Origin: Actinomadura rubrisoli
Lineage (GTDB): Bacteria > Actinomycetota > Actinomycetes > Streptosporangiales > Streptosporangiaceae
Direction of reading: 5' to 3'
Length of the DNA stretch: 64,000 nucleotides
NCBI RefSeq assembly: GCF_004349215.1
Contig: NZ_SMKU01000003.1
Location: forward strand, 1-64,000
Below the pieces are notes generated by a model. That model saw only the letters and a list, made by a program, of their open reading frames with translations. It was not told the origin of the DNA and made no database searches. The translations under genes were made by a program, and so were the position numbers. Shown here piece after piece: positions 1-9,900 of the stretch. How positions within the stretch are numbered: the stretch's first letter is position 1; each line of letters starts with the position of its first letter.

Positions 1-9
1 GGGGCGGGG

Positions 10-321
10 TCAGGCTGTTTGGGGCCGTTGCTGGAGATCTACGCTTATGCCGAGGCGTGAGAGGCGGATGGCGACCTCCATGCGTGCTCCGTGCAAGTCG
101 TGGCAGTGGGCCATTGGGTCGCCGGTGGACGAGATGAAGCACGGCAGGCCGCCGATGCCCGTTCCGACCCTGATGCTTTCGCCCACCCCGGGGAGGTCGG
201 TCGAGAACACCTGCAGTAGTTCTGTTCCCTGTCCGTGCCTTCGCCGTGTGCCCCAACCCGCTTCGCGCAGGGCCGCGGCGAGCTGGTCGAGATGATGCGC
301 GGCCGCCACCGGTTCTGCCAC
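10..321 (-). CDS. Small conserved-looking hypothetical protein (103 aa)
   Basis: I do not recognise a function. It reads as a compact soluble protein with no signal peptide or membrane segment. The GTG start at 321 is preceded on the minus strand by an AGGAGGG sequence about eight bases upstream, which supports this start. It is divergent from the helicase gene and separated from it by about 170 bp. Codon use matches the high-GC host. The neighbouring plus-strand frame at 47-295 is its shadow. Confidence 0.6.
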   Translation of the reverse strand: MAEPVAAAHHLDQLAAALREAGWGTRRRHGQGTELLQVFSTDLPGVGESIRVGTGIGGLPCFISSTGDPMAHCHDLHGARMEVAIRLSRLGISVDLQQRPQTA

Positions 322-491
322 AGCACGCTCCCTCCTGACCTGGTCACCCGTCCATGCCCCGGTTGAGGGCGCCGCAACGCGGCATGCCCTGGCGGACGTG
401 CTCGGTTCCGCATTGCGGAGGGGCCCTTTGAATCGGCTGAGGGTGAGTCGGTGCCGGCTTGTATGCTCGGCGGCCGAGGAGGGAAGAGCGT

Positions 492-551
492 ATGGCGCCG
501 ACAGCGACGCGGGTTCTGGATGTCGCCCGCCTCCCCTTCCCGGAGGTCTGA
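492..551 (+). CDS. Possible 19-codon leader ORF ahead of the SNF2 helicase
   Basis: An ATG at 492 follows a good Shine-Dalgarno-like GAGGAGGGAAG and opens a 19-codon frame. Its TGA (549-551) directly abuts the GTG start of the helicase at 552. The helicase has its own GGAGG at 542-546 inside the small ORF. This layout suggests translational coupling or a leader peptide. The alternative is that it is fortuitous and only the downstream GTG is used. Confidence 0.3.
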   Translation: MAPTATRVLDVARLPFPEV

Positions 552-2681
552 GTGGCGGAGCCTCGGGAAGTGCTGCGGGACGGGTACGGGCTGCTCGACG
601 CCGCTCGGGGTCTTCTGGGAGATCATCGGCGGGCTCTCGCGGAGGTGCACGGGGCGCTGGGGCCGCTGAGGCGGGAGGCGGCGCGGGGGCAGTTGGGGGC
701 GATTCCCGTCGCGCGGCTCAAGGACGTGACGGGCGGGCGGCTGCGGCTGGGGCCGCTGGAGCAGGCCGGGCTCGCGACCGTGCTGGACGTTCTGGACAGC
801 ACCCCGTACCGGCTTCAGCTCCTCCCGGGGATCGGGCCGCAGACGGCGAGCCAGCTCCACGCGGCGGCGGGGCAGTTGGCCGAGGCGGCGGAGCGGACGG
901 CCGGGATCCGGATCGACGTGGAGCGCCGGGACGAGACGACGCCGCTGGTGGTCGCGTTGCACCGGCTGGTGCGGGCGGGGCCGGAGCTGCCGCGCGCCCG
1001 GGCCGCCGCCGAGGAGCTGGACGAGCGGCTCGGTCCGCTGGTGCATGACGCGCGGCCCGCGGCGTCGTGGTGGCGGAGGCTGCTCGCGGGGGCGGGGCGC
1101 AGGGAGCGGGCGCTGGCGGCGGTCGGCGAGCTGGCGCGGGTCCTGGACGCCGAGGACGCGCGGGGTACGCGGCTCCTGATCTCGCAGGCGTCGGTGGACC
1201 TGCTGCGGCCGGAGGTGTCGGCGGACGAGGCGTGGATCGACTTCGAGCTGCGTGCGTCCGATTACCAGACCTTGCTGGCAGAGCTGGCGGCGGTCGGGCC
1301 CGAACGGGACGCCGCCGAGGGGTTCCTGCCGGGCGACCTGGCGGCCAGGGTCAAGGCGCAGCCGCTGGACGACACCTATCGCCGGGTGTCGCTGCGCGGG
1401 TACCAGTCGTTCGGGGCGCGGTTCGCGCTCGTCCAGGGGCGGGTGATCGTCGGGGACGAGATGGGACTGGGTAAGACCGTCCAGGCCATCGCCGCTATCG
1501 CGCACCTGCGGGCCGAGGGCGCGACGCACTTCCTCGTGGCGTGCCCGGCCAGCGTGCTGATCAACTGGGTGCGGGAGATCGAGGCGCGCTGTGTTCTGCC
1601 CGCGCACCCGGTGCACGGTTCCGGACGGGCGGCCGCGCTGAAGGAGTGGGCCGGGGCCGGGGGCATCGCGGTCACGACCCTCGACACGCTGCACGCCCTT
1701 GACGTCCCGGACGTCGCCCTCGGGATGTTCGTCGTGGACGAGGCGCACTTCGTCAAGAACCACCAGACGCGCCGCGCCAGGTCGGTGGCCGCCTGGTGCG
1801 AGCGCACGGAGCGGGTCCTGTTCCTCACCGGAACGCCGATGGAGAACCGGGTCGAGGAGTTCCGCAGCCTGGTCGCGCATCTGCGGCCCGAGCTCGTCCC
1901 CGGGATCAGGATGAGCGACGCGGCGATGGGGCCGACGGCGTTCCGGTCGGCGGTCGCGCCCGTCTACCTGCGGCGCAACCAGCGGGACGTGCTCGTGGAG
2001 CTGCCCGAGACCGTCCACGTGGACGAGTGGGAGGAGTTCAGCAGGGCCGACGCCGCCGCCTACCGGCGGGCCGTGGCGGCGGGCAACTTCATGGCGATGC
2101 GCCGCGCCGCATACGCCGTCCCGCGGGAGTCGGCCAAGCTCAGCCGGTTGAAGGAGCTGGTGGACGAGGCCGCGGCGAACGAGCTGAAGGTCGTGGTGTT
2201 CTCCTATTTCCGGGACGTGCTGGCGGCCGTCCGGGACGCGGTCGGACGGGACGCGCGGGGGCCGATCGACGGCGGGATGCCGGCCGAGCGGCGCCAGGAG
2301 ACGGTGGACGCGTTCGGCGCCGAGCCCGGGCACGCGGTGCTGCTCGCGCAGATCCAGGCGGGCGGGGTCGGGCTGAACCTCCAGGCCGCCTCGGTGGTGA
2401 TCATCTGCGAGCCGCAGGTGAAGCCGACCATGGAGACGCAGGCGGTCGCGCGCGCCCACCGGATGGGGCAGGTGCGGACGGTGCAGGTCCACCGCCTGCT
2501 GACCCCGGGCGGCGTCGACCAGCGGATGCTGGAGATCCTGCGGGTGAAGGCCCGTCTGTTCGACGAGTACGCGCGGCGCAGCGACCTGGCCGAGCGGACG
2601 CCGGACGCGCTCGACATCTCCGAGCAGACCCTCGCCCGGCAGATCGTCGAGGAGGAGCAGGAGCGCCTCGCCGCGTCCTGA
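552..2681 (+). CDS. SNF2-family DEAD/DEAH helicase
   Basis: This is a 709-residue cytoplasmic, ATP-dependent DNA translocase of the SNF2/RapA type. The N-terminal 280 residues contain a short helix-hairpin-helix-like LLPGIGPQTA stretch. The ATPase core follows: Walker A DEMGLGKT near residue 303, DEAH near 396, motif III LTGTPMEN, and the C-terminal helicase motif VI around ARAHRMGQ. Both RecA-like lobes appear complete. The GTG start is supported by GGAGG six bases upstream. Family members remodel protein-DNA complexes or help repair and transcription restart. No partner gene here narrows the role. Confidence 0.9.
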   Translation: MAEPREVLRDGYGLLDAARGLLGDHRRALAEVHGALGPLRREAARGQLGAIPVARLKDVTGGRLRLGPLEQAGLATVLDVLDSTPYRLQLLPGIGPQTASQLHAAAGQLAEAAERTAGIRIDVERRDETTPLVVALHRLVRAGPELPRARAAAEELDERLGPLVHDARPAASWWRRLLAGAGRRERALAAVGELARVLDAEDARGTRLLISQASVDLLRPEVSADEAWIDFELRASDYQTLLAELAAVGPERDAAEGFLPGDLAARVKAQPLDDTYRRVSLRGYQSFGARFALVQGRVIVGDEMGLGKTVQAIAAIAHLRAEGATHFLVACPASVLINWVREIEARCVLPAHPVHGSGRAAALKEWAGAGGIAVTTLDTLHALDVPDVALGMFVVDEAHFVKNHQTRRARSVAAWCERTERVLFLTGTPMENRVEEFRSLVAHLRPELVPGIRMSDAAMGPTAFRSAVAPVYLRRNQRDVLVELPETVHVDEWEEFSRADAAAYRRAVAAGNFMAMRRAAYAVPRESAKLSRLKELVDEAAANELKVVVFSYFRDVLAAVRDAVGRDARGPIDGGMPAERRQETVDAFGAEPGHAVLLAQIQAGGVGLNLQAASVVIICEPQVKPTMETQAVARAHRMGQVRTVQVHRLLTPGGVDQRMLEILRVKARLFDEYARRSDLAERTPDALDISEQTLARQIVEEEQERLAAS

Positions 2682-2744
2682 GACGGGAAGAACGTGTGGT
2701 CGGCCCGTGTTCCGATGGCAGGATCGACGATCGAAAGGGATGTC

Positions 2745-3137
2745 ATGGCCGAGGTCAGGGTCGAGCGGACCGAGGACGGCTTCCGGGCCGTCAACGCGCG
2801 TGGCGCGAGCGTCGCGATCGGTGACGGCGACGCCGAGGGCGTGTTCTCGCCGGTGGAGCTGCTGCTGGCGGCGCTCGGCGGGTGCGAGCTGGTCACCGTG
2901 GAGCCCCTGACGGCCAAGCGCGGGCACCGGATGGCGCGGCTCGCCGCGACCGTCCAGGCCGACAAGATCGCCACGAGCAGGCTCGGGACGATCACGATCG
3001 CCTACGACGTGGAGCTGCCCGAGGGCGACGAGAAGGCCCCGGACGTGCTGGCGGCCGTGGCCAAGCGGGTGCACGACAGTTACTGCACGGTCGGCAACGC
3101 CCTCAAGGAGCCCATGAAGGTCGACCAGATCGTCTAG
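2745..3137 (+). CDS. OsmC/Ohr-family protein
   Basis: The 130-residue protein has the OsmC layout: an N-terminal beta region, an SPVELLLAALGGCE helix with the first cysteine near residue 47, and a second cysteine in SYCTVGNALKE near the C-terminus. In this family the two cysteines act in thiol-based peroxide reduction. The ATG at 2745 follows AAAGGGA and is preferred over the GTG 51 bases further upstream. Its TAG stop lies in a CTAG tetramer that also supplies the stop codon of the convergent hydrolase gene. It probably forms a short transcript with the helicase. Confidence 0.85.
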   Translation: MAEVRVERTEDGFRAVNARGASVAIGDGDAEGVFSPVELLLAALGGCELVTVEPLTAKRGHRMARLAATVQADKIATSRLGTITIAYDVELPEGDEKAPDVLAAVAKRVHDSYCTVGNALKEPMKVDQIV

Positions 3138-4848
3138 GGGCGCGCGACAGGACGTCCGCACGTGGTGCCGGTCGGAGGGAGCGTGCCTTCGAGGAGGTAG
3201 GTGTCCACGGCGCGGCGGACGCAGGGGTCGCCGGTGTCGTAGGCGCCGTGGCCCTCCCCCTGGAGGGTGAGGAGCGCCGCCCGGCCGCCCAGCTCCCGGG
3301 TCAGGGCGGGCGCCCACGCGTACGGGGTGGCCGGGTCGCCGGTGTTGCCGACGACGAGGATCGGGGCGGCGGACGGGGCGGACACCTCCCGCGCGGCGTC
3401 GTCGCCGCGGACCGGCCAGCCCGTGCACCGCAGGAGGCCCCACGCCATCGAGGCGCCGAACGCCGGGGAGGCGTTGCGGAACCTGGGCAGCAGGCGCCGG
3501 ACGTCGTCCGGGGTGTAGCGGTCGGTGCCGTCCGCGCAGGTGATCGCGGTGTTCGCGGCGCCCAGGTTGGTGTAGGTGCCGTCGTCGCGGCGGCCGTTCT
3601 GCAGGTCGGCGAGGGCGAGCAGGATCGTGCCGTCGCGGCGGGTGACCGCCTCGGCTAGGGCGTGTTTCATGAGTCGCGTTCGTCGTGAGCGGTGTCCAGG
3701 TGCGTGCATCGCAAGGCGGAGGAGGGAGGCAGCCCGGTGTTGGCTGTCGACCGACGACAACGCGGCGAGGTGCGTGCCTGGGCGCCGCGCAACAGAACAG
3801 GGGCTTATGAAACATGCCCTAGGCCCTGGGCGAGCACCGGCCACGCCTGCCTGGAGTAGAGGGCGGCGGCGACGCCGGTGGTACCGAGGCTCTGGGTCAG
3901 CCGCCGGCCGCCGCGGGCCGGCAGCGGGCCGCGGTCGAGGCCGGTGAGGAGCCGTCCGATGGACGCGACGACGGACGGCCTGTCGGTGCCGAGCGGGCAG
4001 GCGCGGCCGATGGCGGCGCAGGCGGAGGCGAAGCCGCCGAGCGCGCGCTGGAACGCGGCGGCCTGCTGCAGTCCGAGGTCCACAGGGCTGATCTTGGTGT
4101 CGACGGCCCCGTCGAGGACGGCGCGTCCGACGTTGCCGGGGAACTGGTGGGCGTAGCTGCCGCCGAGCCAGGTGCCGTAGGACATCCCGAAGTAGTGCAG
4201 CCGCGCGTCGCCGACGGCGGAGCGGACGGCGTCCATGTCGCGGGCGGCGTTGATCGTCCCGACGTGGGGCAGGAGGCGGCCGGAGCGGGCCTGACAGCGC
4301 CGGACGTAGGACCTCTGCTCCTCGATGAACGCCTTCTCCTCGGCGGCGGTGTCGGGAGAGCCGTCCCCGGCGACGATCTGGTCCGTGCGGCGGTCGGACA
4401 CGCAGGTGACCGGCGCGCTCCGGCCGACGCCCCGGGGATCGAAGCCGATCAGGTCGTAGCGGGTGTTGAGGTTCTTGAACTGCCTCGCGGCCTGGGCGAG
4501 CGTGTCGACGCCGTCGCCGCCGGGGCCGCCGAAGTTGAACAGCAGCGAGCCGGCGCGGTGCCGCCGGTCGGTGGCGGGGACGCGGATCAGGGCCAGGGCG
4601 ATGGTCTCGCCGGACGGCCTGGCGTAGTCCAGGGGGACCTTCACGGTCGCGCAGCGCGTCCCGGCGGACGGCGGCTTGGCGCCCAGCCCGGTGCAGGGCG
4701 TCCAGTCGGGCGGCGGGGAGAAGGGAGGGGACGGCGTGCCGGCGGCGGCGCGCGGACGGTCCGTCCCGCCGCAGGAGATCAGTCCGAATGCGGCCAGCGC
4801 GGCGGTGGTAATCGCCGCAATGCCGGGTATCGGGGTGATCCTGGGCAT
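3134..4848 (-). pseudogene. Secreted alpha/beta hydrolase (tripeptidyl aminopeptidase type), disrupted by an insertion
   Basis: Two minus-strand fragments together make one S33-type secreted peptidase. The upstream fragment has a lipoprotein-type signal ending LISC, the GGPGGDG oxyanion loop and the nucleophile motif GMSYG. The downstream fragment has the TAP-like C-terminal domain with VGNTGDPATPY (Asp) and GEGHGAY (His). They are separated by an insertion at 3659-3818 plus a duplicated CTAG. The insertion adds an in-frame TAA and a net +2 shift. Removing 164 bp restores one frame of about 516 codons, the normal family length. The start at 4848 has GGTGGGA upstream; a start at 4926 is possible but adds an unlikely leader. 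The C-terminal piece lacks the nucleophile and is unlikely to be active. Confidence 0.85.
3655..3822. mobile_element. 160-bp MITE-like insertion with CTAG target duplication
   Basis: The element proper spans 3659-3818. Its ends are imperfect inverted repeats: GGCGTGTTTCATGAG on the left and the complement of GGCATGTTTCATAAG on the right, matching at 13 of 15 positions. CTAG flanks it on both sides (3655-3658 and 3819-3822), and the hydrolase frame reads correctly with one copy. It has no coding capacity. The end sequences resemble those of IS5-family actinobacterial elements as I remember them, so a transposase supplied in trans by a full-length relative is likely. That family assignment is inference. 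Confidence 0.8.
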
Positions 4849-5077
4849 ATGTCCCACCGTTCGGTTCACGGGGGGACGCTCGGGACCTACCCCTCGCCTC
4901 CTATGCTGATTCCTGATCAACTTCATAGGCTCCGCGCGTGGGAGAAGGACCCCGGGACCCGGAGGCCCTCCCCCGAAAGACCGGATACCGCATCAGGGTC
5001 GTACTACTCAAGTCTGAGATGAAGACCATTCGTCGCGGTGATCTCAATCAGGGGGCCGTACGGCAAAGATAGGTAGC

Positions 5078-5995
5078 ATGGCCCAATCCGCCCCCCCAGC
5101 AGCCCTCCGAGACCAGGCCCACCAGGCCCGGCGAGGCGAGCCGCGACAGCCCGCCGCGACGCCGCGGCGCCGGGTGCTCACCGCGCCGCCGGTGTGGCGC
5201 GAGCTGATGCTGATCGTGCTCTTCTATACCGGCTACACGCTGACCCGCATCGTCCTGGTCAAGGACGGCACCGGGCCGGCGTTCGCCCACGCGGGTGACA
5301 TCCTCCACGTGGAGCGGTTCCTGGGGATCGACGTGGAGCTGGGCCTGAACCAGACGCTCCTGGGCGTGCCGTGGCTCGCCCGCACGGCCAACATCTTCTA
5401 CGCCACGATGCACTTCATCGTGACGCTCGGCGTCGTCGTCTGGCTGTACCGCTACCGCCCCCAGGACTACCGGTGGCTCCGCACCTCGATCATGGTGGCG
5501 ACCGGGGTCGCGCTGCTGGGCTTCTGGCTCTACCCGCTGGCGCCGCCGAGGTTCCTGCACAGCGAGGGCTTCGTCGACCCGGTGACGGCGCTGCACTCGC
5601 TCGGCCTGTACGCGAGCGACGCGTCCGGGAGCCTCACCAACCAGTACGCCGCGATGCCGTCGATGCACGCGGGCTGGGCGCTGTGGTGCGGGTTCATCCT
5701 GGTCAAGCTGGCGTCCCAGCGCTGGGCCAAGGTGCTGGGCGCGATCTACCCGGCCACCACCGTGTTCGTGATCCTGTCCACCGCCAACCACTACGTCCTG
5801 GACGCGGTGGCCGGGGTCGCCCTGATCGGCGGGGCGCTCGCCCTGTCGTGGCTGGTGTACATGCGCTACCCCGAGCAGATCAGGGACGCCCGGTACCGCA
5901 TCGTCCAGCGGATGACGCAGCGTTCGGGACGGCCCGCCGGGAGGTCCCGGGCCGATTCGGCGCCCCCCGGACGTGCATCGGGATCCCGCATTTGA
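5078..5995 (+). CDS. PAP2-superfamily membrane phosphatase/phosphotransferase (first copy)
   Basis: The 305-residue protein has about six hydrophobic segments and the split PAP2 signature: YAAMPSMHAGWALW followed by TANHYVLDAVAG, where the two histidines and the aspartate form the catalytic site. The arrangement is that of the PAP2_3/AUR1-like branch, which dephosphorylates lipids or transfers phospho-head groups at the membrane. The ATG at 5078 has only a weak GGTAG upstream. It is followed by, and overlaps, a clear paralogue. The substrate cannot be told from sequence. Confidence 0.85.
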   Translation: MAQSAPPAALRDQAHQARRGEPRQPAATPRRRVLTAPPVWRELMLIVLFYTGYTLTRIVLVKDGTGPAFAHAGDILHVERFLGIDVELGLNQTLLGVPWLARTANIFYATMHFIVTLGVVVWLYRYRPQDYRWLRTSIMVATGVALLGFWLYPLAPPRFLHSEGFVDPVTALHSLGLYASDASGSLTNQYAAMPSMHAGWALWCGFILVKLASQRWAKVLGAIYPATTVFVILSTANHYVLDAVAGVALIGGALALSWLVYMRYPEQIRDARYRIVQRMTQRSGRPAGRSRADSAPPGRASGSRI

Positions 5996-6923
5996 GATCC
6001 TGGACAATGTGGTCAGGCCGGAGCGCATCCGGACAACCTGCCGCGACGGGGCCAGCGGCGCGGCGGGCGGCCCCCGCACGGGCGGCGACGGCACGAGTGG
6101 GCGCCCCACGAGTTGCCCCCGCACGGGCGGCCACGGCGGCGAGGTAGACCGCGGGAGCGGATGCCACCGCGGCGCGCACCGCCCGGGGAGGCACAGGCCG
6201 CGCCTGTGGCAGGAGCTCCTGCTGCTCGCCCTCTGCTACCTCGCGTACCAGACCGTCCGGAACCTGGTGCCCACCGACCACGCGATCGCGGCGCACCGGG
6301 CCTACGAGATCCTGAACCTGGAGTACGACCTCCGCTTCAACGTCGAGTACTCGCTCAACCGGCTGTTCGTCACGCACGGATGGCTGGCGGTCGGGGCCAA
6401 CTACTTCTACGCCACGGCGCACTTCGCCGTGACGATCGCCGTGATGGTGTGGCTGTACGTGTGGCGCCCGGCCCACTACGCCAGGTACCGGACGCTGCTG
6501 TTCGCCACGACCGTGCTGGGGCTGATCGGGTTCTGGATCTACCCGCTGGCGCCGCCCCGGATGCTGCCGGGCTTCACCGACACCGTGATCACCTTCGGGA
6601 CGTGGGGGATCTACGACTCGGGGCCGACCGCCTCGCTGTCCAACCAGTACGCGGCGATGCCCTCGATGCACACCGCCTGGTCGCTGTGGTGCGCCGCCGC
6701 TGTGATCGCGGTCACCCGGCGGCGCTGGGCGATGGTCCTGGCGGCCCTGTACCCGGCCGCCACGATCGTGGTGATCATGGGGACGGCCAACCACTTCCTG
6801 CTGGACGCCGTCGGCGGGGGCGCCGCCGTCGCCGGGGGCCTCGCCCTCACCCGCGGCGCGTTCCTGGCCGTGGCGCTCGCCCGTCCGGCCCACGAGTCGT
6901 CCGCCCCCAGAACGCCGGGTTAG
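5973..6923 (+). CDS. PAP2-superfamily membrane phosphatase/phosphotransferase (second copy)
   Basis: This is a tandem paralogue of the preceding gene with the same catalytic blocks (YAAMPSMHTAWSLW and TANHFLLDAVGG) and the same membrane topology. The N-terminal 75 residues before the first membrane segment are a low-complexity Gly/Arg/His-rich tail. The start is uncertain: GTG at 5973 overlaps the upstream gene by 23 bases, and GTG at 6009 is an alternative; neither has a convincing ribosome-binding site. The overlap suggests co-translation with the first copy. Confidence 0.75.
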   Translation: MHRDPAFEILDNVVRPERIRTTCRDGASGAAGGPRTGGDGTSGRPTSCPRTGGHGGEVDRGSGCHRGAHRPGRHRPRLWQELLLLALCYLAYQTVRNLVPTDHAIAAHRAYEILNLEYDLRFNVEYSLNRLFVTHGWLAVGANYFYATAHFAVTIAVMVWLYVWRPAHYARYRTLLFATTVLGLIGFWIYPLAPPRMLPGFTDTVITFGTWGIYDSGPTASLSNQYAAMPSMHTAWSLWCAAAVIAVTRRRWAMVLAALYPAATIVVIMGTANHFLLDAVGGGAAVAGGLALTRGAFLAVALARPAHESSAPRTPG

Positions 6924-6929
6924 CCCCTG

Positions 6930-9900
6930 TCAGTCGTCCGCGCCGTAGAACACGCGGTCGACGACGGCGCGGGCCCGGCGGGCGTGCCGCCGGTAGTCCT
7001 CCAGGAGGTCGCCCGTCCCCGGGTAGTCCAGGACGCGGGTGACGGCGCTGCGCTCGCGGTGGTGGTCGGTCGGGAGCAGGTCGGACGCCCGGCCCCGCAC
7101 CAGCGTGATCGACCCGCGGAGCCGGGTGGCCAGGCACCACGCCTCCGACAGCACCTGCGCGTCGTCCTCGTCCAGCAGCCGGGCGCCGACCGCCGCGTCC
7201 AGCGCGGCGAGGGTGCGGGTCGTGCGGAGCGCGGGGACGTCGTGGGCGTGCCTGAGCTGCAGGAGCTGCGCGGCCCATTCCACGTCGGCGAGGCCGCCGG
7301 GGCCGAGCTTGATGTGCAGCCGCCGCTCGACGCCGCGCGGCAGCCGCTCGGACTCCATGCGGGCCTTCAGCCGCCGGATCTGGCGGACGGCGTCGTCGTC
7401 GATGCCGCCCTCGGGCCAGCGGATCGGGTCGATCAGGGCGCGGAACCGCTCGCGCAGCCCCGGGTCGCCGATGATCGGGTCGGCGCGCAGCAGCGCCTGC
7501 GCCTCCCACGGCTCCGACCAGCGCGCGTAGTAGGCGGCGTAGGAGGCCAGCGTGCGGACGAGCGGCCCCTGCCGGCCCTCGGGACGCAGGTTCGGGTCGA
7601 TCTCCAGCGGCGGGTCGGGGGCGGGCCGCGACAGCAGCCGGCGCAGCTCCTCGGCGACGGCGTGCGCCGCGCGGCCCGCCTCCCGCTCGTCCGCGCCGGG
7701 CAGCGGATCGTGGACGAACATGACGTCGGCGTCGCTGCCGTAGCCCAGCTCGTGGCCGCCGAACCGGCCCATGGCGACGACGGCCAGCCGGGTCGGCAGC
7801 GGCGCCCTGGCCTCCATCTCGATCTTGCTGACGGCGGCCTGGAGGGCGGCGTCGAGCGTGACCGTGCAGATGTCGGTGAGGGCCTCGCCGACCGCCCGCA
7901 CGTCGGTGATGCAGAGCAGGTCGGCGACGGCGATCCGGAACAGCTCCCGGCGGCGCAGCGCGCGCACCACGGAGACCGCCTCCTCGGCCGGCCCGCCGCC
8001 GACCGCCCTCGCCACCGGCGCCACCGTCCCGGGCGCCGTGCCGCCGGGTGTCGTGCCCTCCGACGCCGGGCCGGCGGGGGTCGCGGCGGCGTCCGGGTCG
8101 GTGTGGCGGCGGACGGCGGCCAGGGCCTCCGAGCGCAGCGCCTCGAACGGGCGCGGCGCCAGCCCGGCGGCGCTGCCGAGCATCGCGACGGCCTCGGGGG
8201 CGCGCAACAGCAGGTCGGTGGCGTAGCGGCTGGAGCCGAGGACCCAGGCCATCCGCTCGGCCACGCTCACCTCGTCCCGCAGCAGGCGCAGGTACCAGGG
8301 GGTGGTGCCGAGCGCGTCGCTGACCTGCCGGAACCCGAGCAGCCCCGCGTCGGGGTCGGGCGCGTCGGCGAACCAGCCGAGCATGACCGGCAGCAGCGTC
8401 CGCTGGATCGCCGCGCGGCGCGACACCCCGGCGGTGAGGGCCTCGATGTGCCGCAGCGCCCCCGCCGGGTCGGCGTAGCCGAGCGCCTCCAGCCGGACGC
8501 GGGCCGCCTCGGGCGTCAGCCGCGACTCCTCCCCGGGCAGCCGGGCCACGGCGCGCAGCAGCGGGCGGTAGAACAGCTTCTCGTGGATCCGGCGGACCTC
8601 GCGGGCGTGCCGCCGCCACAGCGCGGTGAACTCGCCGACCGGGTCGGTGCGCAGCCCGAGGGCCCGGCCGAGGCGCCGCAGGTCGGCGGGATCGTCCGGC
8701 ACCAGGTGGGTGCGGCGCAGCCGGTGCAGCTGGATGAGGTGCTCCACGCGCCGCAGGAACCGGTAGGCCGAGGCGAGCGCCGCCGCGTCGTCCCGTCCGA
8801 CGTAGCCGCCCCGCGACAGCTCGTGCAGCGCGTCCAGCGTGGTGGGGCTGCGGAGCGTCTCGTCGGCCCGGCCGTGGACGAGCTGGAGGAGCTGCACGGC
8901 GAACTCCACGTCGCGCAGCCCGCCCGGCCCGAGCTTGAGCTGCCGCTCGGCCTCGGCGCTGCGCCGGCTGAGGTCGGCCTCCACGCGGCGGCGCATGGCC
9001 TGGACGTCCTCGACGAAGCTCTCCCCGCCGGCGGCCCGCCACACGATCGGGGTGATGGCGTCCATGTAGCGGCGGCCGAGATCGGCGTCGCCCGCCACGT
9101 GCCTGGCCTTGAGCAGCGCCTGGAACTCCCAGGTCTTGGCCCAGCGCTCGTAGTAGGCGCGGTGGCTGGCCAGCGTCCGCACGAGCGGCCCGGCCTTGCC
9201 CTCCGGACGCAGCGCCGCGTCCACCTCCCAGAGGGAGCCCTCCCGGGTGCTGGACGAGCAGGCCCGCATGACCCCCGACGCGAGCCGGGTCGCGGCGCGC
9301 AGGGCGGCCTCCTCGTCCTCGCCCTCGCGTGCCTCGGCCACGAAGACGACATCGACGTCGCTGACGTAGTTGAGCTCGCGTCCCCCGCACTTGCCCATCC
9401 CGATCACCGCGAGCCGGCAGGCGGCGTGGCCGGGGACCTCGGCGCGGGCGACGGCGAGCCCGGCCTCCAGCGCGGCGGCGGCGAGGTCGGCCAGCTCGGC
9501 GGCCACCTCGGCGACGTCGGCGACGCCGATCAGGTCGCGGCCCGCCAGCGAGAGCAGCCGCCTGCGGTAGGCCACGCGCAGCGCGACGAGCGCGTCGGGG
9601 CCGGACCCGGAGGCCACCGGCTCGTCCGCGGCCGGGTCGGCGCCCACGGCCGCCAGCAGATCGGCGCGCAGTTCCCCGGCCGGCGGCCGCTCACGCGCCC
9701 ACCGCTCTCCGGAACGCTCCTCGCCGGGCTCGGCCGCGTCCTCGCCGTCCGATCCGTGGACCGCTCCATCGTCGCGCAGCACGCGCCAGTCGCCGGGATG
9801 GCGGGCGAGATGGTCGGCGAGCGCGGCGCTCACCCCGAGCACCGCCGGCAGCCGCTCCCGGGTGCCGGGCTCCGCGGCGAGCGCGGCCCGCAGCGCGGCG

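Noticed and set aside
45..3815. 1,256-codon open frame on the minus strand
   Set aside because: It is antisense to the SNF2 helicase and OsmC genes, has extreme Arg/Pro/His composition and crosses the MITE. It is a GC-rich shadow.
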